In this document: positions 16,865 to 26,395 of the stretch, piece after piece
Layout of the letters: the number at the start of each line of letters is the position of its first letter
Position numbering within the stretch: the first letter of the stretch is position 1
NCBI GenBank assembly: GCA_016191875.1
Contig: JACPVG010000003.1
Location: forward strand, 1-64,000
Reading direction: 5' to 3'
Source: Chloroflexota bacterium
GTDB lineage: Bacteria > Chloroflexota > Anaerolineae > Anaerolineales > UBA11579
Length of the DNA: 64,000 bases
The notes under the pieces: generated by a model
What the model was told of the DNA's origin: nothing
Seen by the model: only the letters and a program-made list of their open reading frames with translations
Database searches by the model: none
Position numbers and translations under genes: made by a program

Positions 16865-19495
16865 ATGCTCTTCAACCACCCCTATCTCGCCCCGTTCGGC
16901 TTCGCCCTGCGCAACATGCGTCAGCGGCTGGGCCGCACCCTGCTCACCGCCCTGGGCATCTCGCTGGGCGTGGCGGTCGTGCTGGCGATTCAGATCACCA
17001 ACGTCAGCACGCTCGACACCATCAACGCCGTGTTCAACCTGGCGGCCGGGCAGGCCAACCTGCTGGTCACCACCGACAACCTGCTGGCGGGCGTGGGCGA
17101 GACCCTGCCGGAAGACCTGGTGAGCCGCATGGCGGCCTTCGACGAGGTGGAACTGGCGGCCCCCACCCTGCGGGTGAACACCCTGCTCGCCAGCGAAGCC
17201 GCAGACTGGCAGCTGGAGATCGGCTTCACCGGCGCGGCCGCCGGCACCATCCTGCAGCTCTACGGCGTGGATATCGAACTCGACCCGCAGGTGCGCGTCT
17301 ACAAACTGGCCGAGGGCCGCCTGCCCGCCCCGCGCGCCTACGAAACCGCCCTGCCCGCCGACTACGCCGACCGCAGCAACCTCTCCGTGGGCGACGACCT
17401 GGTCATCCTGCTGCGCGGCGGCGGCGCCGCCCGCCTGGAGATCGTCGGCCTGCTGGATAGCGAGGGCGTGGCGCTCTACAACAACGGCGTGGTGGCCGTG
17501 GCCCCGCTCGACGTTGTCCAGGACCTCTTCAACCACCGCGGCGAGATCGACGAGGTCGGGCTGAAGATCGTGCCGGACATCGCCAACGACCCGAACGCGC
17601 TGGAAGCCCTGAAAGAACGCCTGGCCGAGCGCGTCGGCCGCAACGCCCGCGTCATTTACCCGGCGGCGCGCGGCCAGCTGGTCAGCCGCATGCTCGCCAC
17701 CTACCAGGCCGGCCTGCAGATGTTCTCCGGCATCGCCATCTTCGTCGGCACCTTCCTCATCTACAACACATTTTCCATGACCGTCGTGGAGCGCACACGC
17801 GAGATCGGCATGCTGCGCGCCATCGGCATGAACCGCTGGCACGTCCTCGGGTTGGTGATGGTCGAGGCCAGCCTGCTGGCCCTGTTCGGTTCGGCCGCCG
17901 GGCTGGTCTTCGGCGTGGGCCTGGCGCGCGGCCTGATGGCCGTGACCGGCGCGTTCCTGGCGGTGGGCGAATCGGTCATCACCATCACCCACGCCGCGCT
18001 GGCCCAGAGCCTGTCGGTCGGCATCTTCATCACCCTGGGCGCGGCGCTGTTCCCCGCCTTCCAGGCCACGCGCATCTCGCCGCTGGAGGCGCTGCGCGTG
18101 CGCGCCCAGGCCGGCGAGCGCATTCGCCCCATTATCTGGTGGAGCGGGCTGGTGCTCCTACTGGTCGGCCTCGCCAACGTCTACGCCATCCCCTACCGGC
18201 CGAGCGTGCAGTTCAACATGCTGCAAGGCTCCGTGCTGCTCATCCTGACCGGCGCGACGCTCACCGTGCCGCTGGTGGTGGCCGCCCTGGAAGGCGCCGC
18301 CCGCCCGCTCGTCCGCGGGTTGTACCGCGCCGAAGGCACGCTGGGCTCGGCCAACGTCAAACGCAGCCTGGGCCGTACCACGCTTACCGTGGCGGCGCTC
18401 ATCGTCTCGCTGGCAATGATCGTCGGCATCGGCTCGATGTCCACATCGTTCGAAAACGATTTCACCTCCTGGATCAACGCCTCGCTGGGCGGCGACCTGT
18501 ACGTCACCTCGCCCGTGCGCCTGCGCCATTCGTTCGTCCGGCAACTGGAAAGCCTGGAAGGCGTGGAGGCCGCCACCCCGGCGCGCTTCTACATCGTGCA
18601 GGTGGCGGCGCGCTCCCTGCCGCCGGACACCGCCGAAGACGACGACACGGTCTACTTCATCGCCATCGACCCGGAGTCCTACCGCCGGGTGAGTTCGGTC
18701 GAGTTCACCAACGACCAGGGCGACCCGGAGGCCAACTGGCGGGCGCTCACGGGTGGAGATGCCGTCTTCCTCTCCAGCCAGCTGGCCGAGATCTACGACC
18801 TGGGCCAGGGCGACGTCATCTGGCTCAAGACCCGGCGCGGCGAACAGCCCTTCAGGGTGGCGGGTGTCATCGTGGATTTCTTTGCCCAGGGCCAGACCAT
18901 CACCGGCTCAACCCGCGACCTGCAGATCTACTTCTCCGAGACCGGCGCCGACCGCATCACCGTCAAAGTCGCCGAAGGCTACGCCATCGACGCCGTCAGC
19001 CGGGAGATCAAAGACCGCTTCGGCCGGCAGCGCAACCTGAATGTGCAAACCACCACCTCGTTCAAGGCCCAGATTCAGGGCCTGCTCGACCAGTCGTTGG
19101 CCCTCTTCGACGTGCTCAGCCTGATCGGGGCGGTCATCGGTTCGCTGGGGGTCATCAACACACTCACGATGAACGTCATCGAACGGCGGCGCGAACTCGG
19201 CGGCCTGCGCTCGCTGGGCATGACCCGCGCCCAGGTGGTGCGCATGGTGCTGGCCGAGGCCTTCTCGCTGGGGCTGATGGGCGCGGTCTACGGCCTGGGC
19301 TTCGGCTATGTGCTGGCCCAGGTCATGATTCAATCCATGAACAGCAGCAGCGGCTACGACCTTGAATTCGTGTTCGCCCCGGGGCCGTTCGTGCTCGGGT
19401 TGGTGCTGGCGGCCGGCATTTCCCAACTGGCCGCCCTGGCCCCCGCCCGGCGCGCCGCCGGGTTGAACATCGTGGAGGCAATCAAACATGAATAA
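16865..19495 (+). CDS. FtsX-like ABC transporter permease (second system)
   Basis: 876 residues with the same two-FtsX-domain plan as the 13181 gene: an N-terminal helix (about 25-45), a large outer domain, a first FtsX domain with ERTREIGMLRAIGMNR, a second outer domain, and a final FtsX domain with ERRRELGGLRSLGMTR. The C-terminus ARRAAGLNIVEAIKHE is typical of the family. It starts 3 nt after the ATPase stop and overlaps the downstream adaptor gene by 8 nt. Confidence 0.9.
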   Translation: MLFNHPYLAPFGFALRNMRQRLGRTLLTALGISLGVAVVLAIQITNVSTLDTINAVFNLAAGQANLLVTTDNLLAGVGETLPEDLVSRMAAFDEVELAAPTLRVNTLLASEAADWQLEIGFTGAAAGTILQLYGVDIELDPQVRVYKLAEGRLPAPRAYETALPADYADRSNLSVGDDLVILLRGGGAARLEIVGLLDSEGVALYNNGVVAVAPLDVVQDLFNHRGEIDEVGLKIVPDIANDPNALEALKERLAERVGRNARVIYPAARGQLVSRMLATYQAGLQMFSGIAIFVGTFLIYNTFSMTVVERTREIGMLRAIGMNRWHVLGLVMVEASLLALFGSAAGLVFGVGLARGLMAVTGAFLAVGESVITITHAALAQSLSVGIFITLGAALFPAFQATRISPLEALRVRAQAGERIRPIIWWSGLVLLLVGLANVYAIPYRPSVQFNMLQGSVLLILTGATLTVPLVVAALEGAARPLVRGLYRAEGTLGSANVKRSLGRTTLTVAALIVSLAMIVGIGSMSTSFENDFTSWINASLGGDLYVTSPVRLRHSFVRQLESLEGVEAATPARFYIVQVAARSLPPDTAEDDDTVYFIAIDPESYRRVSSVEFTNDQGDPEANWRALTGGDAVFLSSQLAEIYDLGQGDVIWLKTRRGEQPFRVAGVIVDFFAQGQTITGSTRDLQIYFSETGADRITVKVAEGYAIDAVSREIKDRFGRQRNLNVQTTTSFKAQIQGLLDQSLALFDVLSLIGAVIGSLGVINTLTMNVIERRRELGGLRSLGMTRAQVVRMVLAEAFSLGLMGAVYGLGFGYVLAQVMIQSMNSSSGYDLEFVFAPGPFVLGLVLAAGISQLAALAPARRAAGLNIVEAIKHE

Positions 19496-20687
19496 GCGTT
19501 TCCTGATCGGCATTCCCATCGTGCTCGTCCTGGCTGTGCTGGGCGTGTTCGGCTACCGCCAGTACCTCGCCCCGCTGCCGCCCACCCCCACCGCGGGCGC
19601 GGCCGGCCCGCTGGCGGCCGCGCCCGCGCTCGTTTCGGCCGAAGGGCGCGTCCAGCCCGCCCAGGCGGCGCGGCTCTCGTTTGGCTCCGGCGGGCGGGTG
19701 ACCGAGATACTGGTCTCCCCCGGCGATGCGGTCCAGGCCGGCCAGCCGCTGGCCCGGCTGGATAACACCGCCGCCGCCCAGGCCGGAGTGGCCGCCGCCC
19801 AACTGGAACTGGAAGCCGCCCAGCAGGCCTACGACGCGCTCTTCGAGGAACTGGACCTGGCGCGCGCCGCCGCCGAACGCGCCCTGGCGGATGCCCGCGC
19901 CGCCGTGCGCGACAACCAGCGCCGGGTAACCAACCTCGGCGCGCCCAGCAAGCAGACTGAGATCGACAAGGCCCAGGCCAACGTGGTGCTCTTAAAAGAC
20001 CGGCTGGAACGCGCCCAGGACGACTTCGAGCCGTATGCCAACAAACCCGAGGACAACCTCATCCGCGCCACGCTCCAGCAGAAACTGGCCGCCGCCCAGC
20101 AGGCCTACGACGACGCCGTGCGCCTGCTCAACAACCTGCAAGGCACCGCCGACGAAATCGACCTGGCCCAGGCGCAGGCCGACCTGGACGCCGCCCGCGC
20201 CCGCCAGGCCCTGGCCGCAGACGACCTGGCCGCCCTGGAAAACGGCCCCGACCCGGACGCCCTGGCCCTGGCCCAAGCGCGCCTGACCAACGCCCGCGCC
20301 CAGCTGGCCGCGGCCGAAGAGACCCTCGCCAAGCAGGAACTGCGCGCCCCCTTCGCCGGGACGGTGGTGAACGTGGACCTGCAAGTGGGCGAATACGCCG
20401 CGCCCGGCCTCGGGCAGGTGGCCCTGGCCGGTCTCGCCGGCTGGGAAGTGGAAACCACCGACCTGGCCGAAGCCGACGTGGCTCTGCTTTCCGTCGGCCT
20501 GCCCGCCCGCGTCACGCTGGATGCCTTCCCCGGCCTGGTCTTCGAGGGCGTCATCACCGAGGTCGGGCTGCTGGGCGTGGACGTGCGCGGCCAGATCACC
20601 TACCCGGTGACTATCGTTTTCGACCCCGGCGACACGCCCGTGCGCTGGGGGATGACTGCCTTTGTGGATGTTGAAGTCGGAGAATAG
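19488..20687 (+). CDS. HlyD/MacA-type membrane fusion (adaptor) protein
   Basis: 399 residues. One N-terminal membrane helix (residues 5-22) precedes a barrel-sandwich hybrid/biotinyl-lipoyl-like half (FGSGGRVTEILVSPGDAVQAG). A long Ala/Glu/Leu-rich coiled coil runs from about residue 85 to 280, then the second lipoyl half (LRAPFAGTVVNVDLQVGEYA) and a beta-barrel domain. The adaptor links the MacB-like permease to outer partners or takes part in substrate hand-over. It overlaps the permease by 8 nt. The first exporter at 12367-15736 lacks such a gene. Confidence 0.9.
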   Translation: MNKRFLIGIPIVLVLAVLGVFGYRQYLAPLPPTPTAGAAGPLAAAPALVSAEGRVQPAQAARLSFGSGGRVTEILVSPGDAVQAGQPLARLDNTAAAQAGVAAAQLELEAAQQAYDALFEELDLARAAAERALADARAAVRDNQRRVTNLGAPSKQTEIDKAQANVVLLKDRLERAQDDFEPYANKPEDNLIRATLQQKLAAAQQAYDDAVRLLNNLQGTADEIDLAQAQADLDAARARQALAADDLAALENGPDPDALALAQARLTNARAQLAAAEETLAKQELRAPFAGTVVNVDLQVGEYAAPGLGQVALAGLAGWEVETTDLAEADVALLSVGLPARVTLDAFPGLVFEGVITEVGLLGVDVRGQITYPVTIVFDPGDTPVRWGMTAFVDVEVGE

Positions 20688-20989
20688 AGGAGATAGATAC
20701 ACGGGCTGCATAGTGGGAGTGTCTGAACTCGAAAGCAAGTATTCTGTCATTGCAAGGGGGAGTGTCCAGTTCGAATGGGACAGGAGTCGACGCTTTAGCG
20801 GAGAACGAGCCAAATACTTTGCTAAAGGCTCGACACCGTTTCGGTGCCACGCGGATATAGACACTTCCGAATGTCTTGAGGTCTCGATTTCTGGAGGCCT
20901 GGCAGACCGGAGGTCCAGGAGACAGATCTCCGGACCTCTGGAGTTCAGGACTTCCAGACCTCTGGACTTCAGGACATCCCGACCTCCCG
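20688..20989. repeat. Gene-free spacer with a long hairpin and 24-nt tandem repeat
   Basis: No credible gene is seen. A hairpin pairs GTCGACGCTTTAGC (20786-20799) with GCTAAAGGCTCGAC (20821-20834), possibly ending the export operon. From 20931 a 24-nt unit (CGGACCTCTGGAGTTCAGG...) is repeated at 20955 with four changes and begins a third time at 20979, running directly into the -10 box of the MFS gene. A related word in inverted order (CCGGAGGTCC) lies just before. Confidence 0.5.
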
Positions 20990-20995
20990 TATAAT
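20990..20995 (+). promoter_or_regulatory. -10 box (TATAAT) of the MFS gene, leaderless
   Basis: A perfect TATAAT ends 8 nt before the ATG at 21004, so the transcript should begin at or very near the start codon. No Shine-Dalgarno sequence is present. The -35 region falls in the 24-nt repeat and does not match the consensus. Confidence 0.55.
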
Positions 20996-21003
20996 CGGGC
21001 GCG

Positions 21004-22236
21004 ATGCCCACGCCCAAAGACCCCTGGCAGCGCACGCTGGCGGTGCTGTTCGTCGCACAGCTGCTCACCGCGGCCGGGTTCGCCAGCATTTTTCCCTTTT
21101 TGCCCCTCTACGTGGAGGCCCTCGGCTCGACGACCGGCCTGAGCGTGGAAGTGGCGTCGGGGCTGGTGTTCTCGGCCTCCGCCGCGGCGATGATGATCGC
21201 CTCGCCCATCTGGGGCAGCCTCTCCGACCGCTACGGCCGCAAGGTGATGATTCAGCGGGCGGCGTTCAGCGGCGCTTTGCTGCTGGGCGGGATGGGCTTC
21301 GTGCGCTCCGCCGAACAGCTTATCCTCGTGCGCATCGTCCAGGGCTTCCTCACCGGCGTGGTCTCGGCCAATTCCGCCCTGCTGGCCTCGGTCACGCCGC
21401 GCCACCGTTCCGGGTATGCCATGGGCATGCTCCAGGTGGCGCTGGGCGCCGGGCTGGCAGCCGGGCCGCTGGTCGGCGGCGCCATCGCCGACTCCTTCGG
21501 CTACCGCCCGGCCTTCTACGTCACCGGCGTGCTGCTCTTCATCGCCGGCCTGCTGGTCACCTTCCTGGTGCGTGAGGACTTCATCCCGCCCGAGACGCCC
21601 GTCGGGGCGCGGGCCGTGGTGCGCGGCTGGCGGCAGGTGCTGGCTCAGCCCGGCGTGAGCGTCACCTACCTCATGCGTTTCATCAGCCAGATGGGCCGCA
21701 TGATGGTCGTCCCCATTGCGCCCTTCTTCATCCAATCCCTCTCGACGGACGCCGCCCGGCTGAATACCTACGTGGGGCTGGCGTTGGGGCTCTCGGCCGG
21801 GGCGACGACCCTGAGCGCCGGCTATCTCGGCCGCCTCGGCGACGGCATCGGCCACCGCAAAGTGCTTATCGCCTGCACCCTGCTCGGCGGCCTGCTGTTC
21901 CTGCCCCAGGGCCAGGTGGGCGCGGTGTGGCAGTTGCTGGCGCTCATCGCCCTGGCGGGCGTGGCGATGGGCGGGGTGATTCCCTCCATCAGCGCCCTGC
22001 TCGCCAACTACACCCACCCCGGCCAGGAGGGCGCGGCCTACGGGCTGGACAATTCCATCAACGCCGCCGGGGGCGCGGTCGCCCCGCTATTGGGCGGCGC
22101 GGTGGCGGCCTGGTTCGGCCTGCCCGCCGCCTTCACCGCCACCGGCATCTTGCTGTTAGCCGCCTCAGGCATCGCCGCCCTGCGCCTGCCGCCGGCGCGC
22201 CCGGCCGCCGCCCCGGAATTGAGCACGGGGGATTAG
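21004..22236 (+). CDS. Major facilitator superfamily transporter (efflux type)
   Basis: 410 residues with about 12 membrane helices in two halves. The loop after helix 2 carries GSLSDRYGRKVMIQ, the classic MFS motif A (GxxxDRxGRR). Helix 4-5 motifs RIVQGFLTGVVSAN and GYAMGMLQVALGAGLAAGPLVGG match motifs B and C of drug:H+ antiporters of the TetA/MdtG type. The second half repeats a weaker motif A (GYLGRLGDGIGHRKVL). Export of a small molecule is likely, but the substrate is unknown. Single-gene unit with its own promoter and a terminator at 22250. Confidence 0.88.
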   Translation: MPTPKDPWQRTLAVLFVAQLLTAAGFASIFPFLPLYVEALGSTTGLSVEVASGLVFSASAAAMMIASPIWGSLSDRYGRKVMIQRAAFSGALLLGGMGFVRSAEQLILVRIVQGFLTGVVSANSALLASVTPRHRSGYAMGMLQVALGAGLAAGPLVGGAIADSFGYRPAFYVTGVLLFIAGLLVTFLVREDFIPPETPVGARAVVRGWRQVLAQPGVSVTYLMRFISQMGRMMVVPIAPFFIQSLSTDAARLNTYVGLALGLSAGATTLSAGYLGRLGDGIGHRKVLIACTLLGGLLFLPQGQVGAVWQLLALIALAGVAMGGVIPSISALLANYTHPGQEGAAYGLDNSINAAGGAVAPLLGGAVAAWFGLPAAFTATGILLLAASGIAALRLPPARPAAAPELSTGD

Positions 22237-22249
22237 TGCCCCAATGAAT

Positions 22250-22283
22250 CCTCCCGCGCGCCGGGAGCGTGCGGGAGGTTGCG
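22250..22283 (+). terminator. Hairpin after the MFS gene
   Basis: CCTCCCGC (22250-22257) pairs with GCGGGAGG (22271-22278); the sequence after it is TTGCGC, so it lacks a proper T-tract. Confidence 0.5.
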
Positions 22284-22324
22284 CTAAGAGCAATGGTGAA
22301 AAAGCTGAGTCACATGAGCAGGTA

Positions 22325-22476
22325 TGTAGCGATCGATTCGAAACAGTTCTGCAGGACCCCATCATGTAGGGGCGACCAGCGGAGCTTGCCCTGAGCGCAG
22401 CCGAAGGGTCGCCCCTACCCGTGGAGCCGCAAATCGAAACTGGACTACCCATTATCGCCGTCCTTCGTAGCGACTC
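22325..22476 (-). repeat. Dispersed ~150-bp repeat, copy 1
   Basis: On the minus strand this matches 61121-61252 over nearly its whole length: GAGTCGCT, ACGGCGATA, GGGTA, TCCAGTTTCGATTT, then the AGGGGCGACC/GGTCGCCCCT hairpin, CTACATG, TGGGGTC, TGCAGAACTG, TTCGAATCGATC. The hairpin loop here carries an extra ~29-nt insert that is also present in the core copy at about 1489-1543. Confidence 0.7.
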
Positions 22477-22498
22477 AAGAAAACCACTACTCCCGCGG

Positions 22499-22993
22499 CT
22501 AGAACGGCTTGAACATCATCAGCCACACGATGACGACGAACCCGCCCAGGCCGATGACCGCCTGCTCCATCGGCCGGGTCCTGGCGAGGTGCGCCGCCAC
22601 CGCCTCCACCGGCTCGGGCGGCCCGGCCTCGTGCGGTTTGTTCCCGTCCATGTAAGGCATCCCCAGCATCCTGCGCGCCGCATGATAGGTCCGGCTGACC
22701 GACCCCATCCACACCGACTGCCCGATCAGGATGGCGAGCGACGCCCAGATCCAGCCGCGGCCCCACCACTGCCCCATGAACCCGGTCACCACGCCGGCGA
22801 CGAGCAGCACGAGCAGGGAGATCATCGAAGTTGGAAACGCCGCCGCCGACAGGTCGAGCAGGGGTTTCATGCGCTCAGCCTGAGTTTCCTGCTTGAGGCG
22901 GAACGACAGGAACACCGCCACGCCATGCCCCATCAGGAACAGGAACCCCGCCAGAACGTGAATGAACTTGATCCAGAGATACAGGCTTACCAT
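22499..22993 (-). CDS. Membrane protein with four helices, possibly heme-binding
   Basis: 164 residues. The ATG at 22993 has GGAGGAG at good distance, and TATAAT (23023-23028, minus) lies about 30 nt upstream. Four membrane segments are evident: residues 3-25, 45-70, 75-95 and 140-160. The first helix contains a His (WIKFIHVLAGFLFLMGHG), a pattern seen in CopD-like and DUF2269-like membrane families, so heme or metal binding is conceivable. Divergent from nrfHA; a role alongside it is only positional speculation. Confidence 0.65.
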   Translation of the reverse strand: MVSLYLWIKFIHVLAGFLFLMGHGVAVFLSFRLKQETQAERMKPLLDLSAAAFPTSMISLLVLLVAGVVTGFMGQWWGRGWIWASLAILIGQSVWMGSVSRTYHAARRMLGMPYMDGNKPHEAGPPEPVEAVAAHLARTRPMEQAVIGLGGFVVIVWLMMFKPF

Positions 22994-23151
22994 TTGCTCC
23001 TCCTCCAAGAGATGTGGCCGATATTATAGCCGCGCCGGGTTTGACCCGGCGCGCGAAATTCGCTACGACAAAGTCGAATTTGACGGAGCGCAACGACCCT
23101 TTCGGCCAGGTGGTGTATGCTGCGCCCACTTGTGCTACAATTCACGAAAAG

Positions 23152-23637
23152 ATGCCGGAGCCATCCATGCCTGCACCGCCCGCCTCCCCCCTCCCCCTCT
23201 CCCGCCGCTGGCTGGCGCTGGCGGCCATGCTGGGGATGTTCGTAGGGTTGAGCGCCTTCACCTTTAGCTATGCCGAAGGCGCATCCTACATTTCCAACGA
23301 CCCGCTCACCTGCGTCAACTGCCACATCATGCGTCCGCAGTACAACGCCTGGGTCAAGGGCAGCCACCAGAACGTGGCCGTCTGCAACGACTGCCACACC
23401 CCGCACGACTTCTTCGGCAAGTGGTTCGTCAAGGGCGTCAACGGCTTCAACCACAGCCGGGCCTTCACCACCGGGGACTTCCCCGAACCGATTCAGATCA
23501 CCGCTTTCAACCGCGCCGTCGCCCTCGCCAACTGCAAAGACTGCCACGCCAGCCTGGTGGCCCAGGTGGTGGAGGGCGGCCAGCATGAAGAACTGGACTG
23601 CCTCGCCTGCCACAACGGCGTGGGGCATGACGATTGA
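23152..23637 (+). CDS. nrfH: NrfH, cytochrome c nitrite reductase small subunit (NapC/NirT family)
   Basis: A 161-residue tetraheme quinol dehydrogenase that passes electrons from menaquinol to NrfA. One N-terminal membrane helix (about residues 18-38) is followed by four CxxCH heme sites: CVNCH (54-58), CNDCH (78-82), CKDCH (128-132) and CLACH (150-154). TACAAT (23136-23141) lies just upstream. The ATG at 23152 or the one at 23167 (GGAG at spacing 7) could be the start. It is followed 17 nt later by nrfA, forming the standard NrfHA pair. Confidence 0.93.
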   Translation: MPEPSMPAPPASPLPLSRRWLALAAMLGMFVGLSAFTFSYAEGASYISNDPLTCVNCHIMRPQYNAWVKGSHQNVAVCNDCHTPHDFFGKWFVKGVNGFNHSRAFTTGDFPEPIQITAFNRAVALANCKDCHASLVAQVVEGGQHEELDCLACHNGVGHDD

Positions 23638-23654
23638 ATCAGAGGAGACCTCCC

Positions 23655-24962
<1,308 letters not shown>

Positions 24963-25457
24963 AGAACTTACACCACAGGGAATAGGTCGGTACTCGTCGG
25001 TTTTGCCGACGAGTATCGACCCCCAGGATCAGACGTAGGGGCCGACCACCCGCCGCAGGCGGTGTGCTTGTCCTGAACGAAGTGAAGGCTCGGCCCGCCC
25101 CCTCTGTCATTCTGAGCGAGTGCAGCGAGCGAAGAATCTCCCAGCTGCTTTCTCCTCACCGCTGCTAAACTTGCTCAACCAATCTCCCGACATCTCCCCC
25201 TCCCCATGAAACGGAGAGCGGCCGGGGTACGAGGCTGCCCGACAGCCTCCGTTAGCCTAGAGTTAGCGGCCTAGAATCAGGGAGTGTGCCAACGACAAAA
25301 GTCAAGGACCGCGGCCAATCCAACCTGGTTGGATTGGCGTAGCCTTTGTTGAGCGGGCGCGGAACAGGTGACATACAACACCCACAGTAACGGTATCCTT
25401 TGGCATTCTCTACCTTCTTCTAGTCATTGGCGGTGCCGGGGCGCGATTTCGAGCGCT
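24963..25457. repeat. Gene-free spacer with hairpins and repeat fragments
   Basis: No credible gene is seen in about 500 nt. A 16-bp hairpin (24985-25000 with 25006-25021, one G-U pair) follows nrfA and may end it, though no T-run follows. A degenerate TAGGGGCCGACC repeat lies at about 25036-25105. A stretch at about 25108-25141 (TCATTCTGAGCGAGTGCAGC...) belongs to the same word family as elements at 54.8 and 59.7 kb. The right end is AT-richer and contains a half copy of the GACCCCAAAG palindrome at 25461. Confidence 0.55.
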
Positions 25458-26078
25458 CTAGACCCCAAAGTAAGTAGGCCAATTAGCTTTGAGAATGTTC
25501 TCAACCTCAGCCACTTCAGCTTTTTCAAGCCTTATGCTCGGCAAACTTAGGAAGTCAAGCGAGTTCTTTGGATTTGCGTGAGGAATGAGACGTTCAGCAA
25601 ATACACGTAATTCCTGCGCATGTTCCTTGCGCCATTTATCCTCCGGGAATCTAATGGGGATCGCCCATTGAGCATGTAGGTATTTGTCCAACTTACTATA
25701 TGAAGAAAAAAGTTCTTCAGGGATTGGCAAATAGTATCCAAAGATGTCCCTTACTCTATCTGTCTCAAAGAAGAATACGTATGCACTGTTGAGATTAATC
25801 TTCTGCGAAAACTCCTTGCCCAGCGCCACATAGAGTTTTCTAGGTTGCCAATTGTTCTTTTCGAAAGACTTCGAGTAGTTAGTAGATGCAAAACCATGCT
25901 TGATAAGCGTCCTTTCAAAAGCGAAGCGCAGGTCGAGTGCGGCATAGAAGATGCCCACAGCATCCTCAGAGTCAAGCCACAGGAAAGCTCTTTCCAGGAA
26001 GCCATGTGCATCAACGATGGGATAGTGCTGGTGGATTTTCATCTTCGAACAAGTATTACAGCGACCATGATCAGGCAT
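25458..26078 (-). CDS. Unknown protein, AT-rich accessory gene (HEPN-like region?)
   Basis: 206 residues. Not recognised with confidence. The segment LDSEDAVGIFYAALDLRFAFERTLIKHG (broken here as LDSEDAVGIF and YAALDLRFAFERTLIKHG) resembles helical HEPN-fold proteins found in toxin or defence settings, but no RxxxxH motif is obvious. A CNTC pair lies near the N-terminus. Base and codon use are clearly AT-richer than in flanking genes, pointing to horizontal transfer. ATGs at 26078 and 26042 are possible starts; neither has a good ribosome-binding site. It stands alone in a repeat-rich 1.4-kb gap between nrfA and prfA. Confidence 0.6.
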   Translation of the reverse strand: MPDHGRCNTCSKMKIHQHYPIVDAHGFLERAFLWLDSEDAVGIFYAALDLRFAFERTLIKHGFASTNYSKSFEKNNWQPRKLYVALGKEFSQKINLNSAYVFFFETDRVRDIFGYYLPIPEELFSSYSKLDKYLHAQWAIPIRFPEDKWRKEHAQELRVFAERLIPHANPKNSLDFLSLPSIRLEKAEVAEVENILKANWPTYFGV

Positions 26079-26261
26079 TTGGTCGCAAGAGCTGGAGTCA
26101 ACCTAAAAGCCTCCTCAAATCCTAGCAGAAACCCTTCTAGAATACAATCTCCTCACCTAAAGGGCGCTCGCATTCATAAGTCCGTGAGATAGATGCGCAG
26201 GTGGCAGTCCGGTTTCGATTAGGTACACCACGCGTAGCCGCGACCTGTTGAGCCTCTCGAC

Positions 26262-26317
26262 TACCTACTACCTACTGCCTGCTATCTGCTGCCTGCTCTC
26301 TGCTATCTGCTGCCCGC
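26262..26317. repeat. Degenerate heptamer array upstream of prfA
   Basis: Eight consecutive 7-mers: TACCTAC twice, TGCCTGC, TATCTGC, TGCCTGC, TCTCTGC, TATCTGC, TGCCCGC. It ends 12 nt before the prfA -10 box. The words are reverse complements of those at 7297-7345. The rest of the 26079-26395 spacer holds no gene that I can see. Confidence 0.6.
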
Positions 26318-26329
26318 CCTCCCCGGTGT

Positions 26330-26335
26330 TATAAT
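26330..26335 (+). promoter_or_regulatory. -10 box of prfA
   Basis: TATAAT, giving a leader of about 55 nt before the prfA ATG at 26396. No consensus -35 is seen; that region is the heptamer array. Confidence 0.5.
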
Positions 26336-26395
26336 CCCTCCGTTAAATTCATGACCATGAATCAACTCTCACACACCAAAGGTTGAATCCACCCC

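Noticed and set aside
20662-20994. Plus-strand frame of 110 residues in the HlyD-MFS gap
   Set aside because: It is made mostly of the 24-nt repeat and hairpin sequence, with no ribosome-binding site or family similarity.
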